Shown in pieces: positions 1-7,442 of a stretch of 16,352 bases of DNA. The translations under genes were made by a program, and so were the position numbers. Every line of letters begins with the position of its first letter. Position 1 is the first letter of the stretch. A model generated the notes under the pieces. It was not told the DNA's origin and ran no database searches. It saw only the letters and a program-made list of their open reading frames with translations. Origin of the DNA: RGIG4140 sp045635565. Its GTDB lineage: Bacteria; Pseudomonadota; Alphaproteobacteria; CAAHEQ01; UBA3637. The stretch lies in NCBI GenBank assembly GCA_045635565.1, contig JAZTVX010000060.1, forward strand, positions 1 through 16,352. The letters run 5' to 3'.

Positions 1-108
1 TAAAACCCCTATCACAGCCAAAACACCAAGGATTTCCACCATACTACGACCGGATTCTTGTGTGTTTTTGTTCAAAAAACGATGTAAAAAAGGCAATTTG
101 CGAATCAT
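1..108 (-). CDS. Cys-rich prepilin-like surface protein, N-terminal 36 codons only (runs off window)
   Basis: Only the first 36 residues are inside the window; the gene continues beyond base 1. They are almost identical to the N-terminus of the 903-aa gene at 511-3222. There is a basic 20-residue leader ending in QESG, then R-S-M-V-E with the glutamate at +5, then a hydrophobic helix. This is the layout of a class III (type IV prepilin) signal cleaved after the glycine by a PilD-type peptidase, except that +1 is Arg rather than the usual Phe, Met or Leu. The ribosome site is AACGGAGG, just upstream of the ATG at 106-108. The preceding 276 bp is copy 1 of the shared upstream module. The remainder is presumably a large Cys-rich domain like its paralogues, but that cannot be seen here. 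Confidence 0.85.
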   Translation of the reverse strand, partial: MIRKLPFLHRFLNKNTQESGRSMVEILGVLAVIGVL

Positions 109-384
109 AAAACCTCCGTTAAAATAATCTCAAAAAATCAAAACCTTCTCTTAAAAAAACGTATCAAAAAAAGGTACGTTTTTTTGACGCTTTTTTTTGA
201 TGAACGGGGTGTGTTGCCACGGAAGTAAAAAAGATATAAAAATCAGATGATTACATTTTTTAGTTGACAAGAGGTATTTCGCATCATAATATGGGAAAAA
301 TAACGTACCTTTTTTTGACACGTTTTTCGTTGAGAATATATTGATTTTTAAGCCTTATTTTTGAATAGGTTTTGGCGTTTTGTA
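109..384 (-). repeat. Shared upstream module, copy 1
   Basis: This noncoding block belongs to the partial gene at 1-108. It matches copy 2 (3223-3498) base for base in spacing, with no visible indel. It contains the RBS; a 30-bp imperfect palindrome at 161-190 (A7 and T7 arms around GGTACG, flanked by GTATC and GACGC); a central promoter pointing away from the gene; and a distal half-palindrome at 303-321 that forms an inverted repeat with the gene-proximal arm. A GTG-started frame of 56 codons (minus, 151-321) spans from arm to arm without stops. Next to the gene, the position where copy 3 has TATATT reads GGTTTT here, so no good gene-facing -10 is seen. The remaining bases to 465 are AT-rich with nothing recognisable. 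Confidence 0.8.
264..342 (+). promoter_or_regulatory. Outward-facing promoter pair in module copy 1
   Basis: TTGACA (264-269), a 17-bp spacer and TAATAT (287-292) form a near-consensus sigma-70 promoter on the plus strand, pointing away from the prepilin-like gene. A second candidate lies just downstream: TTGACA (315-320), 16 bp, TATATT (337-342). No gene starts downstream before the antisense 3' end of the 903-aa gene. The product may be a noncoding RNA, or this may be the off orientation of a switch. Confidence 0.5.
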
Positions 385-465
385 AAGGGCTTTTTTGTTT
401 TTTTAGGAGATTATTTAAATCTTGATGTTCTGAATAAAAATAATATTATTATATATTCAAACATA

Positions 466-493
466 AAAGATGAGCCAAAATTGACTCATCTTT
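466..493 (-). terminator. Intrinsic terminator of the 903-aa gene
   Basis: AAAGATGAG (466-474) pairs with CTCATCTTT (485-493) around a 10-base loop. On the minus strand the hairpin is followed by a T-rich run. It lies 17 bases past the stop codon of the minus-strand gene at 511-3222. Confidence 0.75.
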
Positions 494-510
494 AATATAT
501 ACGTTGCGTA

Positions 511-3222
511 TTATTGGCACGTTGTTGTACCATTATTAGTTGATGGTGTGCGATTACAAGCCTGACAAAGTGATATTGATATATTATCATGGCCAATTTG
601 ATTGTTTAAACCATTATCTGCATCACAATCCCAACAATTACCATTAACATCTTGCCACTTGTTCACATTACATTTTTTGACACAATAAGCTGTTTCTATA
701 TTATCTTCCCATAACTTCATACTGCGACGGGTTGAACACTGATCACACAAATCTAATTCATCAAGAGTTGTTTGTACCTTAATCTGGGAAACTGAACAAT
801 TAACACAATTGTGTGAACTGATACTCCAAAACGTTGATCCGCCATTACAACCGTCATTGATTTGACATGATGTACCACTCAATCGTCGCTGTGACCCACA
901 ACTTTTGCATTGTTCGGGAAAATTACCGATGTTAACGGACTTGTCTGTATCACATGGATAACAAACCGCATCATTACCTCGGAATAAAATGCCATCTCCT
1001 GCTTTATATGGATCTTTTCCTTTGGCATCACCCAAAGAGTTACAAATTGAATACTGACCGGGCTTTTTAATAGCACAATGTGGATTTGTTTTACCTTTAA
1101 CAAAAGGAAAGTACGACCGACCTAAGTGAAGATAGTTGCCGTTTGAATCTTTTTGAGGAGGACATGCTTCACAATTGATTTCGTCCTCTGAATAATCCAT
1201 TCCTTCTTTATCGCAAGAAATACAGGTGCCATTTTCACTGCTTTGAAATGTTTCATTATTGCCACATGTTTCAACTTTATAACAACTTGTTTTCATAACA
1301 GCACGTTCGGCTGTATGGCATTTTTGACACATCGTTGCCAATTCTTTCCAAACGCCTCCGTTTGCTGCTCCAATACCAATATAACCTGTTTCTTGACAAT
1401 CGTGACACTTGTTCGAATACCATGATTGCACCTGAGTTCCTTCGTTGCAAGCCTGTTTCATACAAATGCTGAGACTGGAATTAGATATAACCCACGCCTT
1501 TACTGTCCCATTTTCTCCCGTGCAACGCTGTGTGCAACCGGATTCTTCATCTGAAATAATATAAGCCCATTCACCACAGGTATAACATGTACCGTCCGAA
1601 CCCAAAAACTGGTTATCTTCACAGGGATTTTTTGATAATACACAGTGAGCGTAATTATTTTCTCTTTTTATTTTTCGAATTTTATCTTTTTCATCAGAAC
1701 TAATAACTCCATCTTTATTCACATCGTTACATTTTAAACAAGAATCAATATAGTATTGATATGCGACATCATTGATGGTATAATTTTTTTCTCCAGTTGT
1801 TGTATCAGTGCTTTCGGTGTAAATACCGACAATAAAAGATTGGTTGCTTTCGCAATCAACACAAGAACCTTCGGAGCCCATATTGGGTGTAGCCGGAACA
1901 CGATACGTTGCAGATGTAAATTCATTTGTTGAACAATTTGGCATACAATAATCGCCAACTTTTTGACGATTACATGCTTCGCACATCTTACTAAATTTTT
2001 CAATTGAACCAATTAATCTTGGAACCCTATCTGTACAAGAAGCACATTGCGCACCATACGAACCAGAGCCATTTGTGTGTTTGAAATACTTATACTCGCC
2101 TGTCTCACATATCATTGGACCACAAATAGTACTGTAACCATACACAGGATTGACATATGTTGAATGTCCACAAGTAGTGCATCCGGTTATTGATACTGCA
2201 TCTCCCACAATTGCATAATCATAGGGATTATTGCAACTAACACACCCATTTTTGTAATCATTTTCGGCATATTGTTGATAACTGCTGTTTGAAATACCTA
2301 CCTGTGGTATATACCCTTTACCCACCAAACACAGATTATGACAATATGTTTTCCCGTTTGATTCTTCCACCGTTCGGCCACAGGCAGAACATTGTTCTTT
2401 GCCACTTGACAAATCCTGAATACTCAATGCTTCATCAATGAATGGTTCATCTTGTGATGAAATTTCATACGACCCTTTGGCAAAACACGAAACACATTGA
2501 CCGGTAATAGACCGAAATTCATCGGATGTACAACCTTTAATTTCTTCACAAATGCCTGTTTCTTCTATACAAATTTTATTGGAGCCATCACAACCGTTGG
2601 AACAAATATAACCGTGTTCAACATCACATGATGAAGCCGTTTCTGTGCAAGGGCTGGAACAATCTTCATCATAAATACATTCACCGATTTCTTCACCTTC
2701 TTCATTCGTATCATACAACAACGCAGTAAATAATGTTGTTTTAACAGAATCACCTGCACATAAATCAATTCCTCCGATTGTTCCGTCATTATCAACATGA
2801 ACAAAGCGAATACCATTGATATTTTGAATTGCCGATGCCATGTGGAGAACTTGTTTACAAACACCACTCGGAACGTCATCAACAATGATTTGAAAAGCCC
2901 CGATATCAGGTATCGTTTCAATAGAAATGGGAAAACCTGTTTCCGTCAAACCATTCCATTCGCTAAAAGCATCTTGATTTTCATCAGTATTTGGTAAATC
3001 CATGTCCTGATATCGATTCCAAATATCAGCTGAACGAGAGGTAGCGGCATTGATAATATCGTTAGCCCGATATTTATCCATGGCAAAAGAATAGCCATAA
3101 ATACCCCCAGCCGATAAAACCCCTATCACAGCCAAAACACCCAAGATTTCAACCATGCTACGACCGGATTCTTGTGTGTTTTTGTTCAAAAAACGATGTA
3201 AAAAAGGCAATTTGCAAATCAT
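511..3222 (-). CDS. Giant cysteine-rich prepilin-like surface protein, 903 aa, with an EF-hand loop
   Basis: The protein starts with a 20-residue leader ending in QESG, then RSMVE (Glu at +5) and a hydrophobic helix (about 26-47): a type IV prepilin signal with an unusual Arg at +1. Residues 50-170 resemble a small pilin-type globular domain with a likely disulfide pair (C122 and C155) conserved in the paralogues. From about 182 to the end the protein is a chain of irregular Cys repeats with about 19 CxxC motifs (for example CVSC, CSAC, CEAC), resembling eukaryotic growth-factor-receptor-type Cys-rich domains in pattern only. A textbook EF-hand loop, DVNKDGVISSDE, sits at 500-511. Ordinary pilins are 150-200 aa, so this is more likely a surface or tip protein than a major subunit. 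AACGGAGG precedes the ATG and a terminator follows at 466-493. No homologous family could be named. Confidence 0.85.
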   Translation of the reverse strand: MICKLPFLHRFLNKNTQESGRSMVEILGVLAVIGVLSAGGIYGYSFAMDKYRANDIINAATSRSADIWNRYQDMDLPNTDENQDAFSEWNGLTETGFPISIETIPDIGAFQIIVDDVPSGVCKQVLHMASAIQNINGIRFVHVDNDGTIGGIDLCAGDSVKTTLFTALLYDTNEEGEEIGECIYDEDCSSPCTETASSCDVEHGYICSNGCDGSNKICIEETGICEEIKGCTSDEFRSITGQCVSCFAKGSYEISSQDEPFIDEALSIQDLSSGKEQCSACGRTVEESNGKTYCHNLCLVGKGYIPQVGISNSSYQQYAENDYKNGCVSCNNPYDYAIVGDAVSITGCTTCGHSTYVNPVYGYSTICGPMICETGEYKYFKHTNGSGSYGAQCASCTDRVPRLIGSIEKFSKMCEACNRQKVGDYCMPNCSTNEFTSATYRVPATPNMGSEGSCVDCESNQSFIVGIYTESTDTTTGEKNYTINDVAYQYYIDSCLKCNDVNKDGVISSDEKDKIRKIKRENNYAHCVLSKNPCEDNQFLGSDGTCYTCGEWAYIISDEESGCTQRCTGENGTVKAWVISNSSLSICMKQACNEGTQVQSWYSNKCHDCQETGYIGIGAANGGVWKELATMCQKCHTAERAVMKTSCYKVETCGNNETFQSSENGTCISCDKEGMDYSEDEINCEACPPQKDSNGNYLHLGRSYFPFVKGKTNPHCAIKKPGQYSICNSLGDAKGKDPYKAGDGILFRGNDAVCYPCDTDKSVNIGNFPEQCKSCGSQRRLSGTSCQINDGCNGGSTFWSISSHNCVNCSVSQIKVQTTLDELDLCDQCSTRRSMKLWEDNIETAYCVKKCNVNKWQDVNGNCWDCDADNGLNNQIGHDNISISLCQACNRTPSTNNGTTTCQ
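1690..1725 (-). other. EF-hand calcium-binding loop inside the 903-aa protein
   Basis: Residues 500-511 read DVNKDGVISSDE, matching the canonical loop with D1, N3, D5, G6, I8 and E12. It follows directly after a CLKC motif, within the Cys-rich stalk. Calcium binding is inferred from the family pattern. Flanking helices are plausible on the C-terminal side (charged EKDKIRKIKRE) but not obvious on the N-terminal side. Confidence 0.6.
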
Positions 3223-3498
3223 AAAACCTCCGTTAAAATAATCTCAAAAAATCAAAACCTTCTCTTAAAAAAACGTGTCAAAAAAAGGTACGTTTTTTTG
3301 ATGCTTTTTTTTGATAGACGACGTGTGTTTGTAATGGGGTAAAAAAGATATAAAAATCAGACAATTGTATTTTTTAGTTGACAAGAGGTATTTTGCATCA
3401 TAGTATGGGAAAAATAACGTACCTTTTTTTGACACATTTTTTAATGAGAATACATTGATTTTTAAGCCTTATTTTTGAATGGGTTTTGGCGTTTTGTA
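3223..3498 (-). repeat. Shared upstream module, copy 2
   Basis: This is the upstream region of the 903-aa gene. It is co-linear with copy 1 at a constant offset of 3114 bases, and inverted relative to copy 3 across the divergent gap. The 30-bp palindrome is at 3275-3304 (GTGTC, A7, GGTACG, T7, GATGC). The distal half-arm is near 3417-3435. A GTG frame of 56 codons lies on the minus strand at 3265-3435. The gene-facing TTGACA at the palindrome edge is followed 16 bp later by GGTTTT, a poor -10 box. Confidence 0.85.
3378..3456 (+). promoter_or_regulatory. Outward-facing promoter pair in module copy 2
   Basis: TTGACA (3378-3383), 17 bp, TAGTAT (3401-3406), followed by TTGACA (3429-3434), 16 bp, TACATT (3451-3456). 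Both lie on the plus strand and point away from the 903-aa gene into the AT-rich gap before copy 3. Confidence 0.5.
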
Positions 3499-3756
3499 AG
3501 GATATTTTTTTTGAATATCTGGTATATTTAGGTACAAAAATATTATTCGTTTTTTATTTTTAGTTATCAAAAGATTGTTTCATTGCTGACACTTTTATAG
3601 AGATGTTTTAAAAAGGCCATAGTTACAGTTAGCACATATAAATGTAAAAACATTCTGATCCTGAATACAAAACTAAAAGAATATCTTTCTATTATCAATA
3701 AGTTGTAATTTTTTATAATCTAGACTGATAACAAATGAATAAAAAATCCGATTAGA
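3499..3756. other. AT-rich gap between divergent modules
   Basis: These 258 bases separate module copies 2 and 3. I see no convincing reading frame, RNA gene or intrinsic terminator. Outward-facing promoters from both flanking modules point into this gap, so a short untranslated RNA could arise here. Nothing in the sequence shows one. Confidence 0.5.
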
Positions 3757-3849
3757 CGATTCGTTTTTTGTGTTTCAAACGGTAATTTTTACATAAAAAA
3801 AAGCTTTTGCAAAAGTGCAAAACCTATTCAAAAATAAGGCTTAAAAATC

Positions 3850-3928
3850 AATCTATTCCCTTGAAAAAATGTGTCAAAAAAAGGTACGTTATTTTTCCCA
3901 TACTATTATGCGAAATACCTCTTGTCAA
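3850..3928 (-). promoter_or_regulatory. Outward-facing promoter pair in module copy 3
   Basis: On the minus strand: TTGACA (3923-3928), 17 bp, TAGTAT (3900-3905), then TTGACA (3872-3877), 16 bp, TAGATT (3850-3855). Both point away from the 996-aa gene. The spacing to the gene start is the same as in the other three copies. Confidence 0.5.
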
Positions 3929-4024
3929 CTAAAAAATACAATCATCTGATTTTTATATCTTTTTTACCCCATTACAAACACACATCGCACATCAAAAAAA
4001 AGCGACAAAAAAAGGTACCTTTTT

Positions 4025-4052
4025 TTGACACATTTTTTAATGAGAATATATT
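4025..4052 (+). promoter_or_regulatory. Gene-facing promoter of the 996-aa gene
   Basis: TTGACA (4025-4030), formed by the right edge of the palindrome, a 16-bp spacer, and TATATT (4047-4052). The expected start point is about 25 bases before the ATG, with the AACGGAGG ribosome site between. A regulator bound at the palindrome would cover the -35 box. The equivalent -10 position reads GGTTTT in copies 1, 2 and 4. Confidence 0.5.
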
Positions 4053-4083
4053 GATTTTTTAAGATTATTTTAACGGAGGTTTT

Positions 4084-7074
4084 ATGACTTTTAAAATGCC
4101 TTTTTTGAAACAATTTGATGCGAAAACATCAATCGAACAAGGTCGCAGTATGGTTGAAATCCTTGCTGTTTTGGCTGTGATAGGGGTTTTATCCATGGCT
4201 GGTATCTCCGGATATATATTTGCTATGAATAAATATCGTGCAAACGATATTGTTCATGAAGTCAATAAACGCGTCCAAGATATATGGTATAAATATCAAA
4301 ATAGACCCTTACCGACTTCTTTTGATGATTGGGCAAATGTAACACCCAGTGGTTTTCCAATAACGGTTCGTTCTTCTTTAAACGGATTGACTTTTAGTGT
4401 AGATGTTGATGAGGTTCCAAATGGTGTTTGTCAATCTGTTTTGAATATGCGATTGGATAAAATTTTAGCGCAACTTATTAGAATTGTCCCCATTCATTTT
4501 GATACAGAAAGTGATGAAGGGGTGGTATTTACAAACAGTTCGTTGATTTGTAAAACGTATGGTGAAAAATCAGGTATACGTTTCTTGGCTTCATTAGGTA
4601 ATTTAAATGGCATTGTCGGAACGGGAAAACCGATTGATAAAAATGGGGAACCAACGGACTATTGTTATGCAACATCTGATTGTAAATTTGTTAATAATCG
4701 AACCTGTTATCAATGTGTTAATAATTTATGTCAACCGGATTGTGGCGTCTTTTCTCCGTTTTGTCAGATGGAAAATACAACTGAACCGGTATGTGTTAAA
4801 TGTATCAAAAACGAACATTGTGCCAAAGGATACATTTGCAATGAAATGAGTAACACCTGTCAAAAAGTAACAGAAACATGCCAAGAAAATGAATTTAGAA
4901 CGTATAATGGTGGGTGTGTGCCTTGTACCTCAATGAGTAATATTCGAATTAAGAGTACTCCGTTTGAATACAAACAAGGTGATGAAATTGTTTTTGCTGA
5001 TTCGAAAAGTGGTAAAGAAATATGTGAAGAACAATGTGCCGATGAACAAAAATTTGTTGTCGAAACAGTTGCAAAAGATGGAGAAGAAAGCAAAATGTTT
5101 TGTGCTTCCACCTGTGTTGACGGTCACAGTTATTCATCCAATAAAGGTTGTATCGAATGTCAGAAAGGATCTTTTACTATGTTGCCAGACGGATTGGATA
5201 AACCCAAAGAACAATGTCAGGCATGTGGAGGTATCTGGGTGGAAGATATCCGTGGTTCTAGAAATACCGTTTGTGTTAACGATACCTGTGATGTTGGCAA
5301 AGAATTTTTAGGGTTTAATTCATCTTCCGAGATAATAAGTTGTCGAGCATGTAACCATGATGATGCCCGAGATAGTGCAGGACGACGTACACGGGGTACG
5401 TATTATTCTTATACGTTGGCACCAGGAACAGCCAGTGATTTAAGTATTTTTGAAACGGTGCAAAAATATTGTGAAGCATGTAATCGCAAATTTGTTGTAA
5501 CAAAAACTTATGGTATTTGTTATCCCAAGTTTAAACCAGGGGAAGAATTTGTCAGTAAAGGCGGATATGGTGTTCTTTGTTCTGATCCGGAGCCGTTAGC
5601 CCTTGATAAAAATCATCCGGAAGCGGAAGAACTCTGCTTGGCTTGTGGTCGAACTGTTAAGAATGATACTTGCATACCGGTATGTAAGGAAACACAAGAA
5701 TGGACTAATTTAACAGATATGTGTTTTACATGTGATAATTTAGAAGCAAATACCCGTCTTGATAACAAAGGTGTTGTCGATGAAAATGCTAAAAGTCTCT
5801 GTTTAAAATGTAATCGTGAAATTGTTGAAAAAGACGGTCAAACACATTGTTTGGTAAAACAAAAAACAGCGGAATGTGAAACGGGACATTTTGTTAATAT
5901 CGCAGGTGAATGTCAACCTTGTGATACAAATCAGACAAATGAAAATATCGCTATTCGAAATGCAGAAGATTGTACAAATGCGTGTACCGGTGAAAACGGT
6001 ATTACAAAAAGGTATGTCAGCACAGTATATGAAAATGATAAAACAGATACTTATTGTGTGAAGGCTTGTGAAAGTACGGGGCAATATGGTGTCGGTAATG
6101 GTCAATGTTACGATTGCACAGATAAAGAAAGTAATGTTGTGATTGGTAATTCCCTCATCAATGAACAGCAATGTGAAGCATGTGAGAATCGACATATATC
6201 ACGAAAAGGAACGGAATACGCTCTTTGTGAGTGGAAATCATGTGAAGAAGGTTATGTGTTAAATGATTTGGGCCAGTGTATTTTATGTGCAAAATCGACC
6301 TTTCGTTTATGGAATGAGCAATATAGTAATAAAGATAATTTAGCTAATCACCAACAATCATGTTTAACTTGCGGTGTTTACTATGATACGAAATGTTATC
6401 CGTGTGCAGGATCGGCGTATAATATTGATATCAAAGATGAAACGGAAATTCAAAAATGTTTGTCATGTCCTAACCGAATGATTATCGGTAAATCCTGTCT
6501 TCCTTTTGAACTTGGAAAAACAGGCGTTTGTAATAGTTACGGAAACGGTTATGTTAACGGTTATGATGCCGGAAATGGTGTTTTATTTCGCAGTACATCA
6601 TCTACTAAATATCCATGTGAATCATGTTTGACAGAAAAACCGATTAAGGTTGGTGATGATGATATTGGTCGGGAACAATGTAACAGTTGTGGCGAAACGC
6701 GTCAATTGGTGGATGGGTATTGCGTTTTAGGTGGTTGTTTAAGCGGTGAAACATTTAAGACGCTGAATGATGGTTGTCAATCTTGTTTGTTCGGTTTTGG
6801 CAAATATGAAATTGATATCAATGATGCGGCAGAATGTGATACAGAATGCGGTACAAATAAGTTTGTTCAACAAATCGGTACAGGTGATGCAGCACGTTAT
6901 TATTGTGTTAATCAACCTCATGATGAAAAACATTTTATTGCTGCAGATGGTTCAGAAGTTTATTTTGAAACGCTGGGAGATGTTGCAATAGGTGTGGATA
7001 GTTCATCTGAACAATTTTGTATTTCGGTCGGCCGTTTGGCAAATAACGGTGTTTGTTCTGTGAAGAATTTTTAA
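4084..7074 (+). CDS. Giant cysteine-rich prepilin-like surface protein, 996 aa
   Basis: The leader is 20 residues ending in IEQG, followed by RSMVE and a hydrophobic helix. This is a type IV prepilin-type signal with Arg at +1 and Glu at +5. The N-terminal globular part (about 50-175) keeps the paralogues' motifs: ANDI, W..YQ, GFPI, a VPNGVC...VLNM cysteine and a later SLIC cysteine. The rest is Cys-rich with about 20 CxxC motifs in alternating contexts: a GxCxxC followed about 20-30 residues later by ExCxxC(N/G)R. The C-terminal part shares a block with the 903-aa protein (CNSYG, then YDAGNGVLFR, bases 6529-6591). Export through a pilin-type assembly system and surface display are inferred. 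Strong RBS AACGGAGG. No convincing terminator was found after the stop codon. Confidence 0.85.
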   Translation: MTFKMPFLKQFDAKTSIEQGRSMVEILAVLAVIGVLSMAGISGYIFAMNKYRANDIVHEVNKRVQDIWYKYQNRPLPTSFDDWANVTPSGFPITVRSSLNGLTFSVDVDEVPNGVCQSVLNMRLDKILAQLIRIVPIHFDTESDEGVVFTNSSLICKTYGEKSGIRFLASLGNLNGIVGTGKPIDKNGEPTDYCYATSDCKFVNNRTCYQCVNNLCQPDCGVFSPFCQMENTTEPVCVKCIKNEHCAKGYICNEMSNTCQKVTETCQENEFRTYNGGCVPCTSMSNIRIKSTPFEYKQGDEIVFADSKSGKEICEEQCADEQKFVVETVAKDGEESKMFCASTCVDGHSYSSNKGCIECQKGSFTMLPDGLDKPKEQCQACGGIWVEDIRGSRNTVCVNDTCDVGKEFLGFNSSSEIISCRACNHDDARDSAGRRTRGTYYSYTLAPGTASDLSIFETVQKYCEACNRKFVVTKTYGICYPKFKPGEEFVSKGGYGVLCSDPEPLALDKNHPEAEELCLACGRTVKNDTCIPVCKETQEWTNLTDMCFTCDNLEANTRLDNKGVVDENAKSLCLKCNREIVEKDGQTHCLVKQKTAECETGHFVNIAGECQPCDTNQTNENIAIRNAEDCTNACTGENGITKRYVSTVYENDKTDTYCVKACESTGQYGVGNGQCYDCTDKESNVVIGNSLINEQQCEACENRHISRKGTEYALCEWKSCEEGYVLNDLGQCILCAKSTFRLWNEQYSNKDNLANHQQSCLTCGVYYDTKCYPCAGSAYNIDIKDETEIQKCLSCPNRMIIGKSCLPFELGKTGVCNSYGNGYVNGYDAGNGVLFRSTSSTKYPCESCLTEKPIKVGDDDIGREQCNSCGETRQLVDGYCVLGGCLSGETFKTLNDGCQSCLFGFGKYEIDINDAAECDTECGTNKFVQQIGTGDAARYYCVNQPHDEKHFIAADGSEVYFETLGDVAIGVDSSSEQFCISVGRLANNGVCSVKNF

Positions 7075-7442
7075 TCATCTGAAATGGGGGGGTGTGATTT
7101 GTTTCAAAATACAAAAAAAGATATAAAACTCTTCATTTTTGTGGTTGTTACAGGAGGGTTTTCAAGAAGTATGAGATTCTCATAATTTATACGAAAACAA
7201 CCGTAACAATGTAACCACATGACAATCAAATATCATGTCGAAAAAATTGCGTTACCCTATTGGTAATGATATTGAGAAAAACATCGTTTTAACAAGATTA
7301 CTTCACTGTGTTAATATATACCTTCTCATACGCATCAGTGTGGAAAACATGACTATACGGCAATCCCGTAAAATCAACACCATCAGACGTTGACTTGTTA
7401 ATAATATAATAAACAAAACTTTTTCAAAAAATAAACCTTTTC
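7075..7442. other. Noncoding gap between convergent genes
   Basis: These 368 bases lie between the 3' ends of the 996-aa gene and the TPR gene. They contain a run of seven G at 7086-7092 and a short hairpin-forming TACGG/CCGTA pair at 7356-7370. I see no hairpin with a T-run that would qualify as a terminator in either direction, and no plausible gene. Confidence 0.5.

Larger units (their letters stand above)
3757..4083 (+). repeat. Shared upstream module, copy 3
   Basis: This is the upstream region of the 996-aa gene. Similarity to copy 4 begins near a shared CGATTCGTTTTTTG and runs to the start codon. The near-perfect 30-bp palindrome is at 4002-4031, with GGTACC at its centre. The distal half-arm is near 3871-3891, and the two ends form an imperfect inverted repeat of about 45 bp. 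A GTG-started 63-codon frame (3871-4062) is open across the module. Unlike copies 1, 2 and 4, the gene-proximal arm carries the TATATT-type sequence otherwise seen only at the distal arm, giving this copy a gene-facing promoter. Confidence 0.85.

Noticed and set aside
879..2997. Several frames of 60-118 aa overlapping the 903-aa gene
   Set aside because: They are shifted or antisense shadows of a clear Cys-rich gene with a good start and terminator.
109..4083. Palindromes and repeats as a CRISPR array
   Set aside because: Copies are single per locus, far apart and tied to gene starts; there are no regular spacers or cas genes.
4607..6991. Several 60-130 aa frames overlapping the 996-aa gene
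   Set aside because: Same reason; no ribosome sites and atypical composition.
7340..7380. TACGG/CCGTA hairpin as a terminator of the TPR gene
   Set aside because: The stem is only five pairs and no T-run follows on either strand.
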